This document shows, in pieces, positions 7,931 to 16,840 of a stretch of DNA of 33,966 nucleotides. How positions within the stretch are numbered: position 1 is the stretch's first letter; each line of letters opens with the position of its first letter. The notes below the pieces were generated by a model that was given only the letters and a program-made list of their open reading frames with translations, ran no database searches and was not told the origin of the DNA. Made by a program: the position numbers and the translations under genes. Location of the stretch: the NCBI GenBank assembly GCA_002298995.1, contig DBMO01000019.1:1-33966 (forward strand). The letters are read 5' to 3'. The DNA comes from Desulfarculales bacterium UBA696 (GTDB lineage: Bacteria > Desulfobacterota > Syntrophobacteria > Syntrophobacterales > Syntrophobacteraceae).

Positions 7931-10114
7931 ATGAGTGTACGACTCAAAGGATTGGTGGAAAGAATCACCTTTGCGAGCGAAGAAAACGGCTACTTTGTGA
8001 TAAAGGTGCAGGTCCCGGGAAGGCGTGACCTGGTAACGGCCGTTGGAAACTTCGCATCCGTATCGCCCGGGGAGACACTCGTTATGGAGGGCGCGTGGGG
8101 AAACCATTCGCGCTTCGGCGAGCAGTTCCGGGTTGAACGCTATGAGACCGCCGCTCCTTCTAGCGTGGAGGGGATCAAGAAATATCTGGGTTCCGGGCTG
8201 ATTAAGGGCATCGGCCCGAAGATGGCCGAGCGGATAGTAGAGAAGTTCGCCGAGCGCACCCTCGATATCATCGACTCGGACATAGGCAGGCTGGGTGAAA
8301 TCGACGGAATAGGCAAGTTCCGCATAACACAGATACGCAAGGCATGGGACGAGCAGAAAGACATCCGGGAACTCATGGTATTCCTGCGCTCGAACGGGGC
8401 GAGCGCCGCTCTTGCCGTACGCATTTTCAAGCAGTATGGAAGGGAATCCCTTAAAATCGTAAGAGAAAACCCTTACCGCCTCGCAATGGAGGTCCACGGC
8501 GTGGGGTTTCTGACCGCGGACAAGCTTGCCGTAAACCTCGGGTTCGAACACGATTCGCCATTTCGGGCAGAAGCCGGGATCATCCATGTTCTGGGCGAGT
8601 CAAGCGATGAAGGCCACGCCTGTGTGCCGGTCGAGTTGCTTGTCGAACGCTGCTGCACCATGCTGGAAATAGACTCCTCGATTATCGAAGATGCTTTGCG
8701 GGTGCTTAAGGCCGATACCCGCATCCGCGAGCAGGCCCTCTCGCCATCCGTTGCCGATCAGTTCGGAGGGAGCCGCGCCGTCTATCTTCGCTCCCTGCAC
8801 ACCGCCGAGACTGGCGCCGCAAAGTACCTTGAATCCATCCGGCGCTTTCCCGCCCTTAGATCGGAAATAGATACCGGAAAGGCACTTGAATGGCTTCGTG
8901 GCAGACTCCCCTTTACCCTCGCACCGCTCCAGGAAGAGGCCGTAAAGCACGCTATATCCGAGAAAGTGGTAGTAATTACCGGGGGGCCGGGCACCGGGAA
9001 AACGACTCTCGTCCAGGCCATCCTGGCAATCTATGCGCAGATGGGCGCGCGCATAAAACTGGCCGCCCCGACCGGGCGCGCTGCAAAGCGCCTCTCCGAA
9101 GCAACCGGACGGCAGGCGGCAACCATCCACAGGCTGCTCGAATTCAGCCCTCAGGCGGGTGGATTTTTACGAAACGAGCAAAAGCAGCTTGCCGCCGATA
9201 TCGTCGTTGTTGATGAAACATCAATGATGGACGTCGTTATCGCCCATCACTTACTAAAGGCTGTGCCGGCAAAGGCAGTCCTCGTCCTGGTGGGCGATGC
9301 CGACCAGCTCCCTTCTGTCGGGCCGGGCAACGTGCTGCGGGATATCATCGATTCGGGCAAATTTCCGGTGATAAGGCTTACGGAGATTTTCCGGCAGGCG
9401 AGCATGAGCCGGATCATAACCAATGCTCACCAAATCCGGTTGGGAAACTTCCCTGATTTGCGAATCAGCGCGGAGGAGGGCCAGGATTTCTACTTTATAG
9501 GCAGAGAGGACCCCGTCGAGGCCGCCGAAACGATCGTCAAACTGTGTACGCAGCGAATTCCCCGCAAGTTTGGACTCGATCCGATCGATGAGGTGCAGGT
9601 GCTAAGCCCGATGCATCGCGGGGTGATCGGCGCGCAAAGCCTCAACACGGCACTACAGGAGGCGCTCAACCCCAAGGGAGTAACCCTGGACCGGGGGGAG
9701 CGCACCTTCCGGGTAAACGACAAGGTAATGCAGATCAAAAACAACTACGACAAGGAAGTCTACAACGGCGATATCGGCCGCATCAGGCGGATAGACCGTG
9801 AAAACCAGGAAGTGAGAGTGGACTTCGACGGTCGGAGCGTAAGCTATGATTTTTCGGAACTCGATGAACTCGTTCTGGCGTACGCGATAAGCATTCACAA
9901 ATCACAGGGAAGCGAATACCCGGCGGTTATTTTCCCGCTGCTGACCCAGCATTTTGTAATGCTGCAGCGAAACCTCCTCTACACGGCGGTAACCAGGGCA
10001 AAGAAGCTGGCCGTTATAGTCGGCTCGAAAAAAGCCCTGGCGATAGCCATCAAAAACAACAAAATGCAGTCGCGATTTACTCTCCTAAAAGAGCGCCTTG
10101 CCGGGCAGATTTGA
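7931..10114 (+). CDS. recD2: RecD2-type superfamily 1 DNA helicase
   Basis: A 5'-3' DNA helicase of the RecD2/TraA family, acting in repair without RecBC. The 727-aa protein has an N-terminal OB-like domain (1-80), helix-hairpin-helix segments (GIGPKMAE near 93, EIDGIGKF near 122), a winged-helix-like middle, then the motor core: Walker A GGPGTGKTT near 350, APTGRAAKRLSE (motif Ia), Walker B VVVDETSMMD near 425, GDADQLPSVGPG (motif III), and the UvrD_C_2 motif AISIHKSQGSEYP near 655. Its length fits RecD2. The ATG at 7931 lacks an obvious Shine-Dalgarno, but the conserved N-terminus starts at this point. It is transcribed alone, divergent from the 72-aa gene. Confidence 0.95.
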   Translation: MSVRLKGLVERITFASEENGYFVIKVQVPGRRDLVTAVGNFASVSPGETLVMEGAWGNHSRFGEQFRVERYETAAPSSVEGIKKYLGSGLIKGIGPKMAERIVEKFAERTLDIIDSDIGRLGEIDGIGKFRITQIRKAWDEQKDIRELMVFLRSNGASAALAVRIFKQYGRESLKIVRENPYRLAMEVHGVGFLTADKLAVNLGFEHDSPFRAEAGIIHVLGESSDEGHACVPVELLVERCCTMLEIDSSIIEDALRVLKADTRIREQALSPSVADQFGGSRAVYLRSLHTAETGAAKYLESIRRFPALRSEIDTGKALEWLRGRLPFTLAPLQEEAVKHAISEKVVVITGGPGTGKTTLVQAILAIYAQMGARIKLAAPTGRAAKRLSEATGRQAATIHRLLEFSPQAGGFLRNEQKQLAADIVVVDETSMMDVVIAHHLLKAVPAKAVLVLVGDADQLPSVGPGNVLRDIIDSGKFPVIRLTEIFRQASMSRIITNAHQIRLGNFPDLRISAEEGQDFYFIGREDPVEAAETIVKLCTQRIPRKFGLDPIDEVQVLSPMHRGVIGAQSLNTALQEALNPKGVTLDRGERTFRVNDKVMQIKNNYDKEVYNGDIGRIRRIDRENQEVRVDFDGRSVSYDFSELDELVLAYAISIHKSQGSEYPAVIFPLLTQHFVMLQRNLLYTAVTRAKKLAVIVGSKKALAIAIKNNKMQSRFTLLKERLAGQI

Positions 10115-10230
10115 AGCACACCCTCCTTTGTCCCTTGAATTCCGTAAGTATTTCTCCACCCCGAGCGTACTGATTATCATTATTCCATGAAGACCTTTCG
10201 AAATACTCATACGAGTAAAGAGAGACAGAA

Positions 10231-10686
10231 ATGGATAAAACGTTGCTCAGCGAAAGATTTCGCCTTTTTGCAAAGAGGATCGCGGATTACTCTGGGTCTT
10301 TCCGGGTTTTTTTGGCCGCCTTGGCGGTAGTGATCGTTTGGGGCATTACCGGGCCTTTTTTTCATTTTTCGGATACATGGCAACTTGTAATAAACACCGG
10401 GACGACGATAGTCACATTCCTGATGGTATTCCTGATTCAAAACACCCAGAACAGGGACTCCAAGGCCATTCACCTTAAACTCGACGAGCTTATCCAGGCC
10501 ACCAAAAAAGCCCGTGACGGCCTCATCGAAGCCGAAGACCTCTCGGACGAACAAATGAAGAAGCTGCACGAGCAATTTATTCGCATGGAGAAAAAGAAAG
10601 AGTCGGCAGGGAAGGACAAAGGGGCCGACAAGTCCGGGCGAAAGCCTCAAGCCAAGGAAGGGCCCGCGGCAAAAACAGCTCATTAA
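10231..10686 (+). CDS. Low-affinity iron permease family small membrane protein
   Basis: A 151-aa inner-membrane protein matching the low-affinity iron permease family (Pfam Iron_permease), whose bacterial members have two membrane helices and unproven transport roles. Helix 1 is about residues 25-45 (FLAALAVVIVWGITGPFF), helix 2 about 51-70 (LVINTGTTIVTFLMVFLIQ), followed by the family signature NTQNRDSKAIHLKLDELI and a charged C-terminal tail rich in Lys and Glu. The ATG at 10231 follows AAAGAGAGACAG. A strong terminator follows after 38 nt, so it is monocistronic. Its short length makes it unlikely to be a channel alone unless oligomeric. Confidence 0.85.
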   Translation: MDKTLLSERFRLFAKRIADYSGSFRVFLAALAVVIVWGITGPFFHFSDTWQLVINTGTTIVTFLMVFLIQNTQNRDSKAIHLKLDELIQATKKARDGLIEAEDLSDEQMKKLHEQFIRMEKKKESAGKDKGADKSGRKPQAKEGPAAKTAH

Positions 10687-10723
10687 TTGCTGCAATTGCA
10701 GCTCTGCAAACCCCGAGTGCAAG

Positions 10724-10765
10724 TGCGGGGTGGGTACAATAAAGTTGTGCCCACCCCGCATTTTT
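10724..10765 (+). terminator. Rho-independent terminator after the iron-permease-like gene
   Basis: A 16-bp stem (10724-10739 with 10745-10760, one G-U pair), 5-nt loop TAAAG, then five T. The arms contain the GTGGGYAC/GTGCCCAC core also seen in the hairpin at 4028-4054. Confidence 0.93.
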
Positions 10766-10962
10766 ATCCTTTTGGGCAGCGGCTGGCTTCGGGTAAAAAG
10801 AGGGACTTGCTTTGATTCGGGTGTGCAGGTATTTATACACTTGTACCCAGGTTTGGCAACAACTTGAATGCAACTCGTTTCATGAATCTTTCAGCAACCA
10901 ATCCAGGCGAATTAACATCATAAACAGGCGACCGGCGTTAACCTCTGGCGATTATCCTCTCG

Positions 10963-13900
10963 ATGACTATAAAGCGTTTCGACATAGCTGTTTTTATATT
11001 GGTGGCAACCGAGTTAGTCCTGCTGATTTATTTTCCTCTCTCACTCATATTTGAACCAACCCTAATCGCTGGGGGCGACACTCCATCGCATTTCCTCTCG
11101 GCGCTTGCCATACGGAACCCGGGGTCCTTTTTCTCGCCGGTTACGTGGGTGCACGGGAATTTTGCCGGTTTTCCGCTTTTTCTACAATATTTTCCACTGC
11201 CGTTCGTGCTGATGAGGCTCATCTCGTTTGTCACATCCATACAAGTTGCATTCAAAATCGTTACGCTGTTTGCAATCATTCCACTTCCCGCTGCAGTCTA
11301 TTACTGCCTTCGAAAATTAGGTTTCCGGGGGATTGTGCCTGCCCTGGGCGCCGTGCTTTGCCTGCCCTTCCTCTTTCAGCAGGGAAATCATATGTGGGGC
11401 GGCAACATGAGCAGCACGATGGCCGGGGAGTTTGCTTACGGCATCTCGTTTATTTTAATGGTCGTATATACCGGGAAAATTTTCGCCGATGTGCCGTTGC
11501 GCAGGTCGCTTGCGGTAAATTCCTTTATAGAGGCGCTGATCGCGCTTGGAAACGGCTATCCCATTCTCCAGGCCGGGACTGGAACGAGCTACTTTCTATT
11601 GAGGGGAGGATCTGTCCGCTACATACTCGCAATGCACGCCCTGGCATTCGGGCTTATCGGCTACTGGATTCTGCCTCTGCTGTGGTTTGCCTCCTGGAAC
11701 ACCCAATTTGCGCATTCGTGGGCCTTTCAGTCGCTCTACGAGGCTGTTCCCCATCTTATCTGGCCGTCGGTGGCGGGGGCGCTCATCGGCCTTGCGCCTC
11801 ACCTCCGGAAAATCCCGCGACTCCTTTTGCACCCCTTGCAATCCATAAAATCCGAATCCGAAGCCGGACCCGAGCAATACCTTTGGTGGCAGTTTGGGAT
11901 TGCGGTCCTGCTATTCGGTTTGGTCCCCGGGGTCGGGTTGGTGGACGCCAGGTTCCTCCCATTCGCGCAGATCATGCTGACTATGCTCGGTGCAATCGGG
12001 TGGGGCAAACTGATCTCGCGCCTGCCTTGCCCGAATGCCTGGTTGAGCGCATTTGCGGCGGCGGTTATCGCCTTTTCGGTGGCAAATTCTTCAACTGTAG
12101 ATTGCTGGATTAAATACAACTACTCCGGGATGGAATCCAAGCGTTTGTGGCAGGCAGTCGCCAAGACAAATCAATTCCTTGGCGGGGACGAAAACAGCCC
12201 GAGGGTCGTTTGGGAACACTCGGAGGCCCTTGGCGATGCAGGGACGACGAGGGCGTTCGAGTTGCTGCCTTATTATTCCGGCCGCTCAACGCTCGAAGGC
12301 CTCTATATGCAGTCCAGCCTGACGGCCCCTTTTGTGTACTACGTCCAGTCGCAGGCGTCTCAGGTCCCGTCGACCCCGCTTCCGGACTATTTCTATTCAC
12401 GCTTCGATCCGGCGGGCCTGGCCCGGAGCATGAGGCTGTTCAACGCAAACCAGGTGATCGCCATTTCCCCAAACATGCAAAATGGCCTGGATGAGTCGGA
12501 AGATTTCGAATTTCAGGCGGCTTTCCCGCCGTTCAGGGTTTACCTGCTAAAAGATGCCCAAAATTCCAACGTCGAGCCCCTGCGGTTCCAGCCTTTTCGC
12601 ATCTCCGATGCCGACTGGAAGCGGGTCCAGTTCGAATGGTTCCGGAAATCTTCCTTGCGAACACCTCTGATTATAGCCAATGACGGCTGCGAGGGAGATT
12701 TCTGGAAGACGCTCACGAAGTTTGACGGCAGGCCTCAGGATTTGCCCGAAATACCTATTGCCTATGCCAAAGATGTCAGGGCGGATGCCGTATTTTCCGA
12801 TAACAGGATCACTGTAAAAACCTCCTCACCCGGACATCCGCTCTGGTTGAAGACCTCCTATCATCCTTCGTGGCGGGTGGCCGAGGGCGAAGGTGAAATC
12901 TACGCCGCTTCTCCTTCATTTATTTTGCTGGTCCCGAAAAGTCCGGCAGTGGTCCTCGAATTCAATACCCGAAGCGGCATCTATCTAGCCGGCAGGGTCT
13001 CGAGCCTGATTGCCCTGGCTCTATGCCTGATCATACTTGCAGCCGGGTTTTTTCGAAAATCCCGCTGCCCGCAACCCGCAACCAGCAACTCGCAACCCGC
13101 AACCAGCAACGCCGGCCTTATCGCTTCGGCTGCCGCAATGGCGGTGATAATCTCGATATCGCTTTATTCAAGGATGGACGGCGATCCGCAGCTTTTGTAC
13201 AACTGTGCGAATATAAAATTTGAACGACTTCAGGAAATCAAGGCGGAGGAATCCTCGGGGAAGGCCGAGCCTGGAATGGCCGGAGAGAAAGAAAATGTAA
13301 TTTCGGAAATTCTTGCCCTGCTCCATCGGGCAATACTGAAATTCCCCGACAACTATGTATTCGATCATTGCTTTCTGCTAAAATCCTATCTTCTCTCGGA
13401 TCGAATGAGCGGGCCCGATTTTCGCCAAACGATCGGGAAATACATTGAAGATCACCCGGATACACGCGTGTTGACCGACCTGCTCTACCTCGCCGGGGAG
13501 TCGCTTCTGCGGGAGGAAAAAGCCGGGGAGGCGGGGGACCTATACTATCAGGCAACGCTTATATGGCCTGAGTCGAATACTTCGATGCAGGCCGGCACGC
13601 GCCTTGTTGAGGTATTCGGCCCCGATGCCATATTCGAGCGGGCGTCGGAGTTCTATCAAGCCGGCGGATACACCGCTGCCTACCTGCTATTCAAGGCGCT
13701 TAGTTTAAGCCAGGATGAAGCGGCCAGGGAGAGGGGGACCCTTTTTCTTGCATATACCTCTTTCTATATGAACCGGTGGGAAGAGGCCTCGAATCTCTTT
13801 CTGGAATGGCTCAATGCAAACCTCGAATCCCCAGACTCGGGGGAGGTGCGCAAGGTACTTCTCCAGTGCAATATTTTGATGGATCAGAACAAGCTCTGGC

Positions 13901-13974
13901 AAAATTCCCCTGAAGATGGTATGCCCGACACGATAATTGGAAAGGTCCTGAGATTCTTCAACCTGGCCGGCTAA
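10963..13974 (+). CDS. Large polytopic membrane protein, PTPS-related / GT-C-like, with C-terminal TPR-like domain
   Basis: A 1003-aa inner-membrane protein resembling the '6-pyruvoyl-tetrahydropterin synthase-related' membrane family, which looks like GT-C glycosyltransferases. After TM1 comes the loop AGGDTPSHFLSALAI, with the Asp expected for a lipid-sugar-using transferase. About ten TM helices fill residues 1-385. A periplasmic domain (about 390-680, SGRSTLEGLYM, SYHPSWRV) ends at another TM (about 683-703). A short PATSN repeat linker and TM are followed by a roughly 250-residue helical region with TPR-like spacing (EKAGEAGDLYYQATLIWP, EEASNLFLEWL). The ATG at 10963 lacks a clear Shine-Dalgarno. 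A family 2 glycosyltransferase gene follows after 37 nt, indicating a joint role in surface glycan or glycolipid assembly. Confidence 0.75.
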   Translation: MTIKRFDIAVFILVATELVLLIYFPLSLIFEPTLIAGGDTPSHFLSALAIRNPGSFFSPVTWVHGNFAGFPLFLQYFPLPFVLMRLISFVTSIQVAFKIVTLFAIIPLPAAVYYCLRKLGFRGIVPALGAVLCLPFLFQQGNHMWGGNMSSTMAGEFAYGISFILMVVYTGKIFADVPLRRSLAVNSFIEALIALGNGYPILQAGTGTSYFLLRGGSVRYILAMHALAFGLIGYWILPLLWFASWNTQFAHSWAFQSLYEAVPHLIWPSVAGALIGLAPHLRKIPRLLLHPLQSIKSESEAGPEQYLWWQFGIAVLLFGLVPGVGLVDARFLPFAQIMLTMLGAIGWGKLISRLPCPNAWLSAFAAAVIAFSVANSSTVDCWIKYNYSGMESKRLWQAVAKTNQFLGGDENSPRVVWEHSEALGDAGTTRAFELLPYYSGRSTLEGLYMQSSLTAPFVYYVQSQASQVPSTPLPDYFYSRFDPAGLARSMRLFNANQVIAISPNMQNGLDESEDFEFQAAFPPFRVYLLKDAQNSNVEPLRFQPFRISDADWKRVQFEWFRKSSLRTPLIIANDGCEGDFWKTLTKFDGRPQDLPEIPIAYAKDVRADAVFSDNRITVKTSSPGHPLWLKTSYHPSWRVAEGEGEIYAASPSFILLVPKSPAVVLEFNTRSGIYLAGRVSSLIALALCLIILAAGFFRKSRCPQPATSNSQPATSNAGLIASAAAMAVIISISLYSRMDGDPQLLYNCANIKFERLQEIKAEESSGKAEPGMAGEKENVISEILALLHRAILKFPDNYVFDHCFLLKSYLLSDRMSGPDFRQTIGKYIEDHPDTRVLTDLLYLAGESLLREEKAGEAGDLYYQATLIWPESNTSMQAGTRLVEVFGPDAIFERASEFYQAGGYTAAYLLFKALSLSQDEAARERGTLFLAYTSFYMNRWEEASNLFLEWLNANLESPDSGEVRKVLLQCNILMDQNKLWQNSPEDGMPDTIIGKVLRFFNLAG
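13071..13110 (+). repeat. Heptanucleotide tandem repeat inside a coding sequence
   Basis: Nearly six units of GCAACNN (GCAACCC, GCAACCA, GCAACTC, GCAACCC, GCAACCA, GCAAC), equal to two copies of a 21-bp unit. It encodes the PATSN-type linker of the large membrane protein. Because 7 is not a multiple of 3, gain or loss of one unit would shift the frame. Confidence 0.85.
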
Positions 13975-14011
13975 GATCGGCCCGGAGCTTCATCAGTAAA
14001 AGGCATCAGAA

Positions 14012-14749
14012 ATGGGCGCCCCCGAACTTTCGATTTTAATCCCGCTCTACAACGAGGAACAGACCCTTATCGCAGGCGTCCGGCAACTCCTCCATTTCCT
14101 TCGACGGGAAGGAATAAATGCGGAGATCCTGCTGGGGTGCAATGGTTCCACTGATGCCACGGGGTTAATCGGAACACTGCTCGAAGGGGCGCTGCCCGAT
14201 CAGGTCAGGTTTTTCCAGATTCCGGACCGCGGGCATCTTGGCCATATTTTCAGGATAGCAGCTGAAATGGCGACCTCGCCATTAATGGTCACCGTTGATG
14301 TTGATATGTCGGTCGGGGTGGATTTTATTCCGACGGCGATGGATTTGCTCAAGCACTACCAAATTGTTGTGGGATCGAAGCTCTCGGGCTCTCAGGACCG
14401 CTCGGCGGTCCGCAACGCGGGAACGGGCCTATACGCCCTGTGCGCGCAGGTCTTCCTGGGCTTGCCCTACGATGATTATTCTCCCGGCGCAAAAGGCTAC
14501 AGGCTCGACTCGGTCCGCCCGCTGCTTGGCGATATAAGCAATGATACCGGCTACGTGCTCGATCTGCTCTGCGAGGCGGGGCATGCCGGTCTCAAGGTAG
14601 CGACGGTTCCCATTATTTGCCGGGATTTTCGGAAAAGCCGCTTCAACCTGATCGAACTCGGCATGGGCCGCTTCTTTCACCTTTTTCAGGTGTGGTTGAA
14701 AAACTCACGTAACAACAACTGCTCTCCATGCAAGCTTGATCAGCATTAA
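14012..14749 (+). CDS. Family 2 glycosyltransferase
   Basis: A GT-A-fold glycosyltransferase, cytoplasmic or membrane-associated, like the dolichyl/polyprenyl-phosphate sugar synthases. The 245-aa protein starts with the nucleotide-binding strand ELSILIPLYNEEQTL (residues 5-19), has LLGCNGSTDATG (41-52) and the metal-binding VTVDVDMS (about 94-101, DVD as the DxD), then VVGSKLSGSQDRSAVRNAGTG and DDYSPGAKGYR acceptor-region motifs. There is no C-terminal TM pair, only an amphipathic helix (FHLFQVWLK). The ATG at 14012 has AAAGG about 8 nt upstream and sits 37 nt after the large membrane protein gene, so the pair is probably one operon: this enzyme may make the lipid-linked sugar that the GT-C-like protein uses. 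Confidence 0.88.
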   Translation: MGAPELSILIPLYNEEQTLIAGVRQLLHFLRREGINAEILLGCNGSTDATGLIGTLLEGALPDQVRFFQIPDRGHLGHIFRIAAEMATSPLMVTVDVDMSVGVDFIPTAMDLLKHYQIVVGSKLSGSQDRSAVRNAGTGLYALCAQVFLGLPYDDYSPGAKGYRLDSVRPLLGDISNDTGYVLDLLCEAGHAGLKVATVPIICRDFRKSRFNLIELGMGRFFHLFQVWLKNSRNNNCSPCKLDQH

Positions 14750-14782
14750 GCTGGGGTGAATCGGCTTTAGTTTTGAAGGCGG

Positions 14783-14932
14783 TGGGCACGAAAAGAGGGG
14801 CTGTTGCCCAAACCGGATGTGTTATTCACGCCCGAGTCGATCTTGAAAATCGTCATTTCCGCGGCGCTTCCGGGCGGGAACCCGGCGGCTTTAAAACCCG
14901 AAGTTATTGGCCTCGACAAACTTCCCCATTAA
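14783..14932 (+). pseudogene. Possible C-terminal remnant of an unidentified gene
   Basis: A frame opening after TGA at 14774 and closing at TAA 14930-14932 reads as protein-like sequence (LLPKPDVLFTPESILKIV, then ISAALPGGNPAALKPEVIGL) with codon use resembling the neighbours, but has no start codon or ribosome-binding site of its own. It could be the tail of a deleted gene. I do not recognise the family. Confidence 0.3.
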
Positions 14933-14981
14933 GCCACCATCACAACGTGAGTCCCGATGAATTCAGCCTCCAGGGAAGGTT

Positions 14982-16046
14982 CTATTCGCCTTTGAGGGCT
15001 TCCGACTGGAAGTAGGTTGCAAGGGGGTCTATCAGGTCGTCGAGAGCGCCGGAGAGGACCATGTCGAGTTTATAAAGGGTGAGGTTTATTCGGTGGTCCG
15101 AGATGCGGTTCTGTGGAAAATTGTAGGTGCGGATGCGCTCGCTGCGATCGCCGCTGCCGACCTGGCTTTTGCGGTCCTGGGCTATTTTGGCCTCCTGCTC
15201 GGCTTGCATTGCGTCGAGCAGGCGAGCGCGAAGGACCTTGAGGGCCTTGGCCTTGTTTTTGTGCTGAGATTTTTCATCCTGGCAGATTACAACCAGGCCT
15301 GTCGGTATGTGGGTAACGCGAACGGCGGAATCGGTTGTGTTGACGCTCTGCCCGCCGGGGCCGGATGAGCGGAAAACATCATAGCGGAGATCGTTTGGGT
15401 CGATGTAGACGTCCACCTCTTCGGCTTCGGGCAAAACGGCCACGGTAACAGCCGATGTGTGGATCCTCCCCTGGCTCTCGGTCACGGGTATGCGCTGAAC
15501 CCGGTGAACGCCGCGCTCGAACTTGAGCCTGCTAAAGGCCCCTTTGCCGTTTATCGAGGCGATTATTTCCTTGAACCCGCCGATCCCGGTCTGGTTGGCG
15601 TCCATGATTTCCACCTTCCAGCGGCGGAGTTCCGCGTAGCGCGAATACATGCGAAAGAGGTCCGCGGCAAAAAGGGCCGCCTCTTCGCCTCCCGTGCCCG
15701 CCCTGATTTCAAGGATGACGTTTTTGTCATCGTTGGGGTCCTTGGGGGCCAGCATTAGTATTAGTGCGTTTTCAGTCGATTCGAGCTGTCTTTTGAGATC
15801 GGCAAGTTCTTCGCGGATCAGGTCACGCATTTCCGTGTCTTCCTCGCGTTCGAGCATCGCCTGGTTTTCTTTTACCTGTTCTTTAAGGCTCTTGTAGTGC
15901 CCATACTTCTCCACCACCGGGGCTATATCGGAGCGCTCCTTCACAACCTGCTGGTATTCTTTTTGATTGCTGAGCAGATCCGGGTTCCCGAGTTCTTCCT
16001 CGAGTTTTTGGAACCTTTGTACTACGCTTTCGAGCCTGTTAAACAT
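14982..16046 (-). CDS. prfA: Peptide chain release factor 1
   Basis: Recognises UAA and UAG in the ribosomal A site and triggers peptide release. I place the start at ATG 16046 (MFNRLESVVQRFQKLEEEL), giving 354 aa, the normal RF1 length; the upstream open stretch of 41 codons has no family similarity. The GGQ catalytic tripeptide lies at about residues 231-233 within SSGPGGQSVNTTDSAVRVTH. The codon-recognition tripeptide is PVT within IPVTESQGRIHTSAVTV, conforming to the RF1 PxT form. An AAAGG lies 12 nt upstream. It follows rpmE on the same strand (about 270 nt away). The prmC methyltransferase often found after prfA is not next here. Confidence 0.97.
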   Translation of the reverse strand: MFNRLESVVQRFQKLEEELGNPDLLSNQKEYQQVVKERSDIAPVVEKYGHYKSLKEQVKENQAMLEREEDTEMRDLIREELADLKRQLESTENALILMLAPKDPNDDKNVILEIRAGTGGEEAALFAADLFRMYSRYAELRRWKVEIMDANQTGIGGFKEIIASINGKGAFSRLKFERGVHRVQRIPVTESQGRIHTSAVTVAVLPEAEEVDVYIDPNDLRYDVFRSSGPGGQSVNTTDSAVRVTHIPTGLVVICQDEKSQHKNKAKALKVLRARLLDAMQAEQEAKIAQDRKSQVGSGDRSERIRTYNFPQNRISDHRINLTLYKLDMVLSGALDDLIDPLATYFQSEALKGE

Positions 16047-16312
16047 TGGTGCGGTTTGCCTTTCCGGTCCTGGGCGGGCGAATGGGAAACCCTCGCTCGC
16101 AAAGCCCCGGCAAAAATAAAGAACCGGGATAAACCGGCTCGGATTGTGCCCGCGATCCGCTCCGGGCATGCTCGGTCCGACTGAAATCAGGCGGGATTAT
16201 TCTTGGAACTGGAAATGCGGAGGCACTTATCCATCCCCCGCCTGTTCCAGGTTCGGATTCCGGATTTCAGGCATCGCAATCCAGAGGATCTCCGCCATCC
16301 GATTTCCGCGGC

Positions 16313-16531
16313 TTATTTTTCTTCGGGTTTCTGAAACTTTTCGTACTTCCGGCGGAACCTTTCGATGCGGCCGGCCGAGTCCACCAGTTTCTGTTTGCCG
16401 GTGTAGAAGGGGTGGCATTTGGAGCAGATTTCAACCCGGATTTCCTTTTTGGTCGAACCGGTTTGAATTTCGCTTCCACAAGCGCACTTGATGACGGTAT
16501 CGAAGTAGTTTGGATGGATATTGTCTTTCAT
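16313..16531 (-). CDS. rpmE: 50S ribosomal protein L31 (zinc-ribbon, C+ type)
   Basis: A small protein of the large ribosomal subunit. The 72 residues start MKDNIHPNYFDTVIKCACGS and contain the four Cys of the zinc-bound form: Cys16 and Cys18 in KCACG, and CSKC followed by HPFYTGKQ, the L31 signature. The C-terminal part (GRIERFRRKYEKF) is the usual basic helix. AAGGAAGG lies 6 nt upstream of the ATG at 16531, and a consensus-like promoter lies at 16574-16601. It precedes prfA on the same strand, a common bacterial order. Confidence 0.97.
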   Translation of the reverse strand: MKDNIHPNYFDTVIKCACGSEIQTGSTKKEIRVEICSKCHPFYTGKQKLVDSAGRIERFRRKYEKFQKPEEK

Positions 16532-16573
16532 GTATCGCCTTCCTTCCTGATCTGATTACTGCTCAAACTATAA

Positions 16574-16601
16574 ATTATACATCAGCAAACCTGTTTTGCA
16601 A
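16574..16601 (-). promoter_or_regulatory. Sigma-70-type promoter of rpmE
   Basis: On the minus strand TTGCAA (16596-16601), a 16-nt spacer and a perfect TATAAT (16574-16579), ending 42 nt upstream of the rpmE start. Confidence 0.7.
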
Positions 16602-16840
16602 AATGTTTTCGGCTGTAGCTTCATCTCCTCCCATCGATTACGGGACTGCGCATTATAGTATTTCCGGGGCCGGGAAGCAATCTTGTGCTTGGATTTGGCA
16701 GAGGCGAGCTTCGGAAATTAGTCCGGCAATGTCCCAGCATACAGGAAAGGGGGATACCGAATATCCCCCTTTGAGAAGATTGGGCAGCGAAAACTTTTCA
16801 AGGACTGATTACTGGACCTCAAACTTGGAAATCGCACAGG
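16602..16840. other. Intergenic stretch between rpmE and the next minus-strand gene
   Basis: No coding frame is supported here. Apart from the rpmE promoter just before it, the only clear structure is the hairpin at 16746-16772. Confidence 0.5.
16746..16772. terminator. Symmetric A/T-tailed hairpin, likely terminator of the 104-aa gene
   Basis: AAAGGGGGATA (16746-16756) pairs perfectly with TATCCCCCTTT (16762-16772) around a 5-nt loop. It lies about 70 nt beyond the stop of the minus-strand gene. The T run is short, within the stem. Confidence 0.55.

Noticed and set aside
16047..16169. N-terminal extension of prfA
   Set aside because: No similarity before MFNRLES, and the shorter form has normal RF1 length.
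16230..16275. TTCGGATTCC-type sequence resembling a tRNA T-loop
   Set aside because: No cloverleaf or acceptor stem can be drawn around it.
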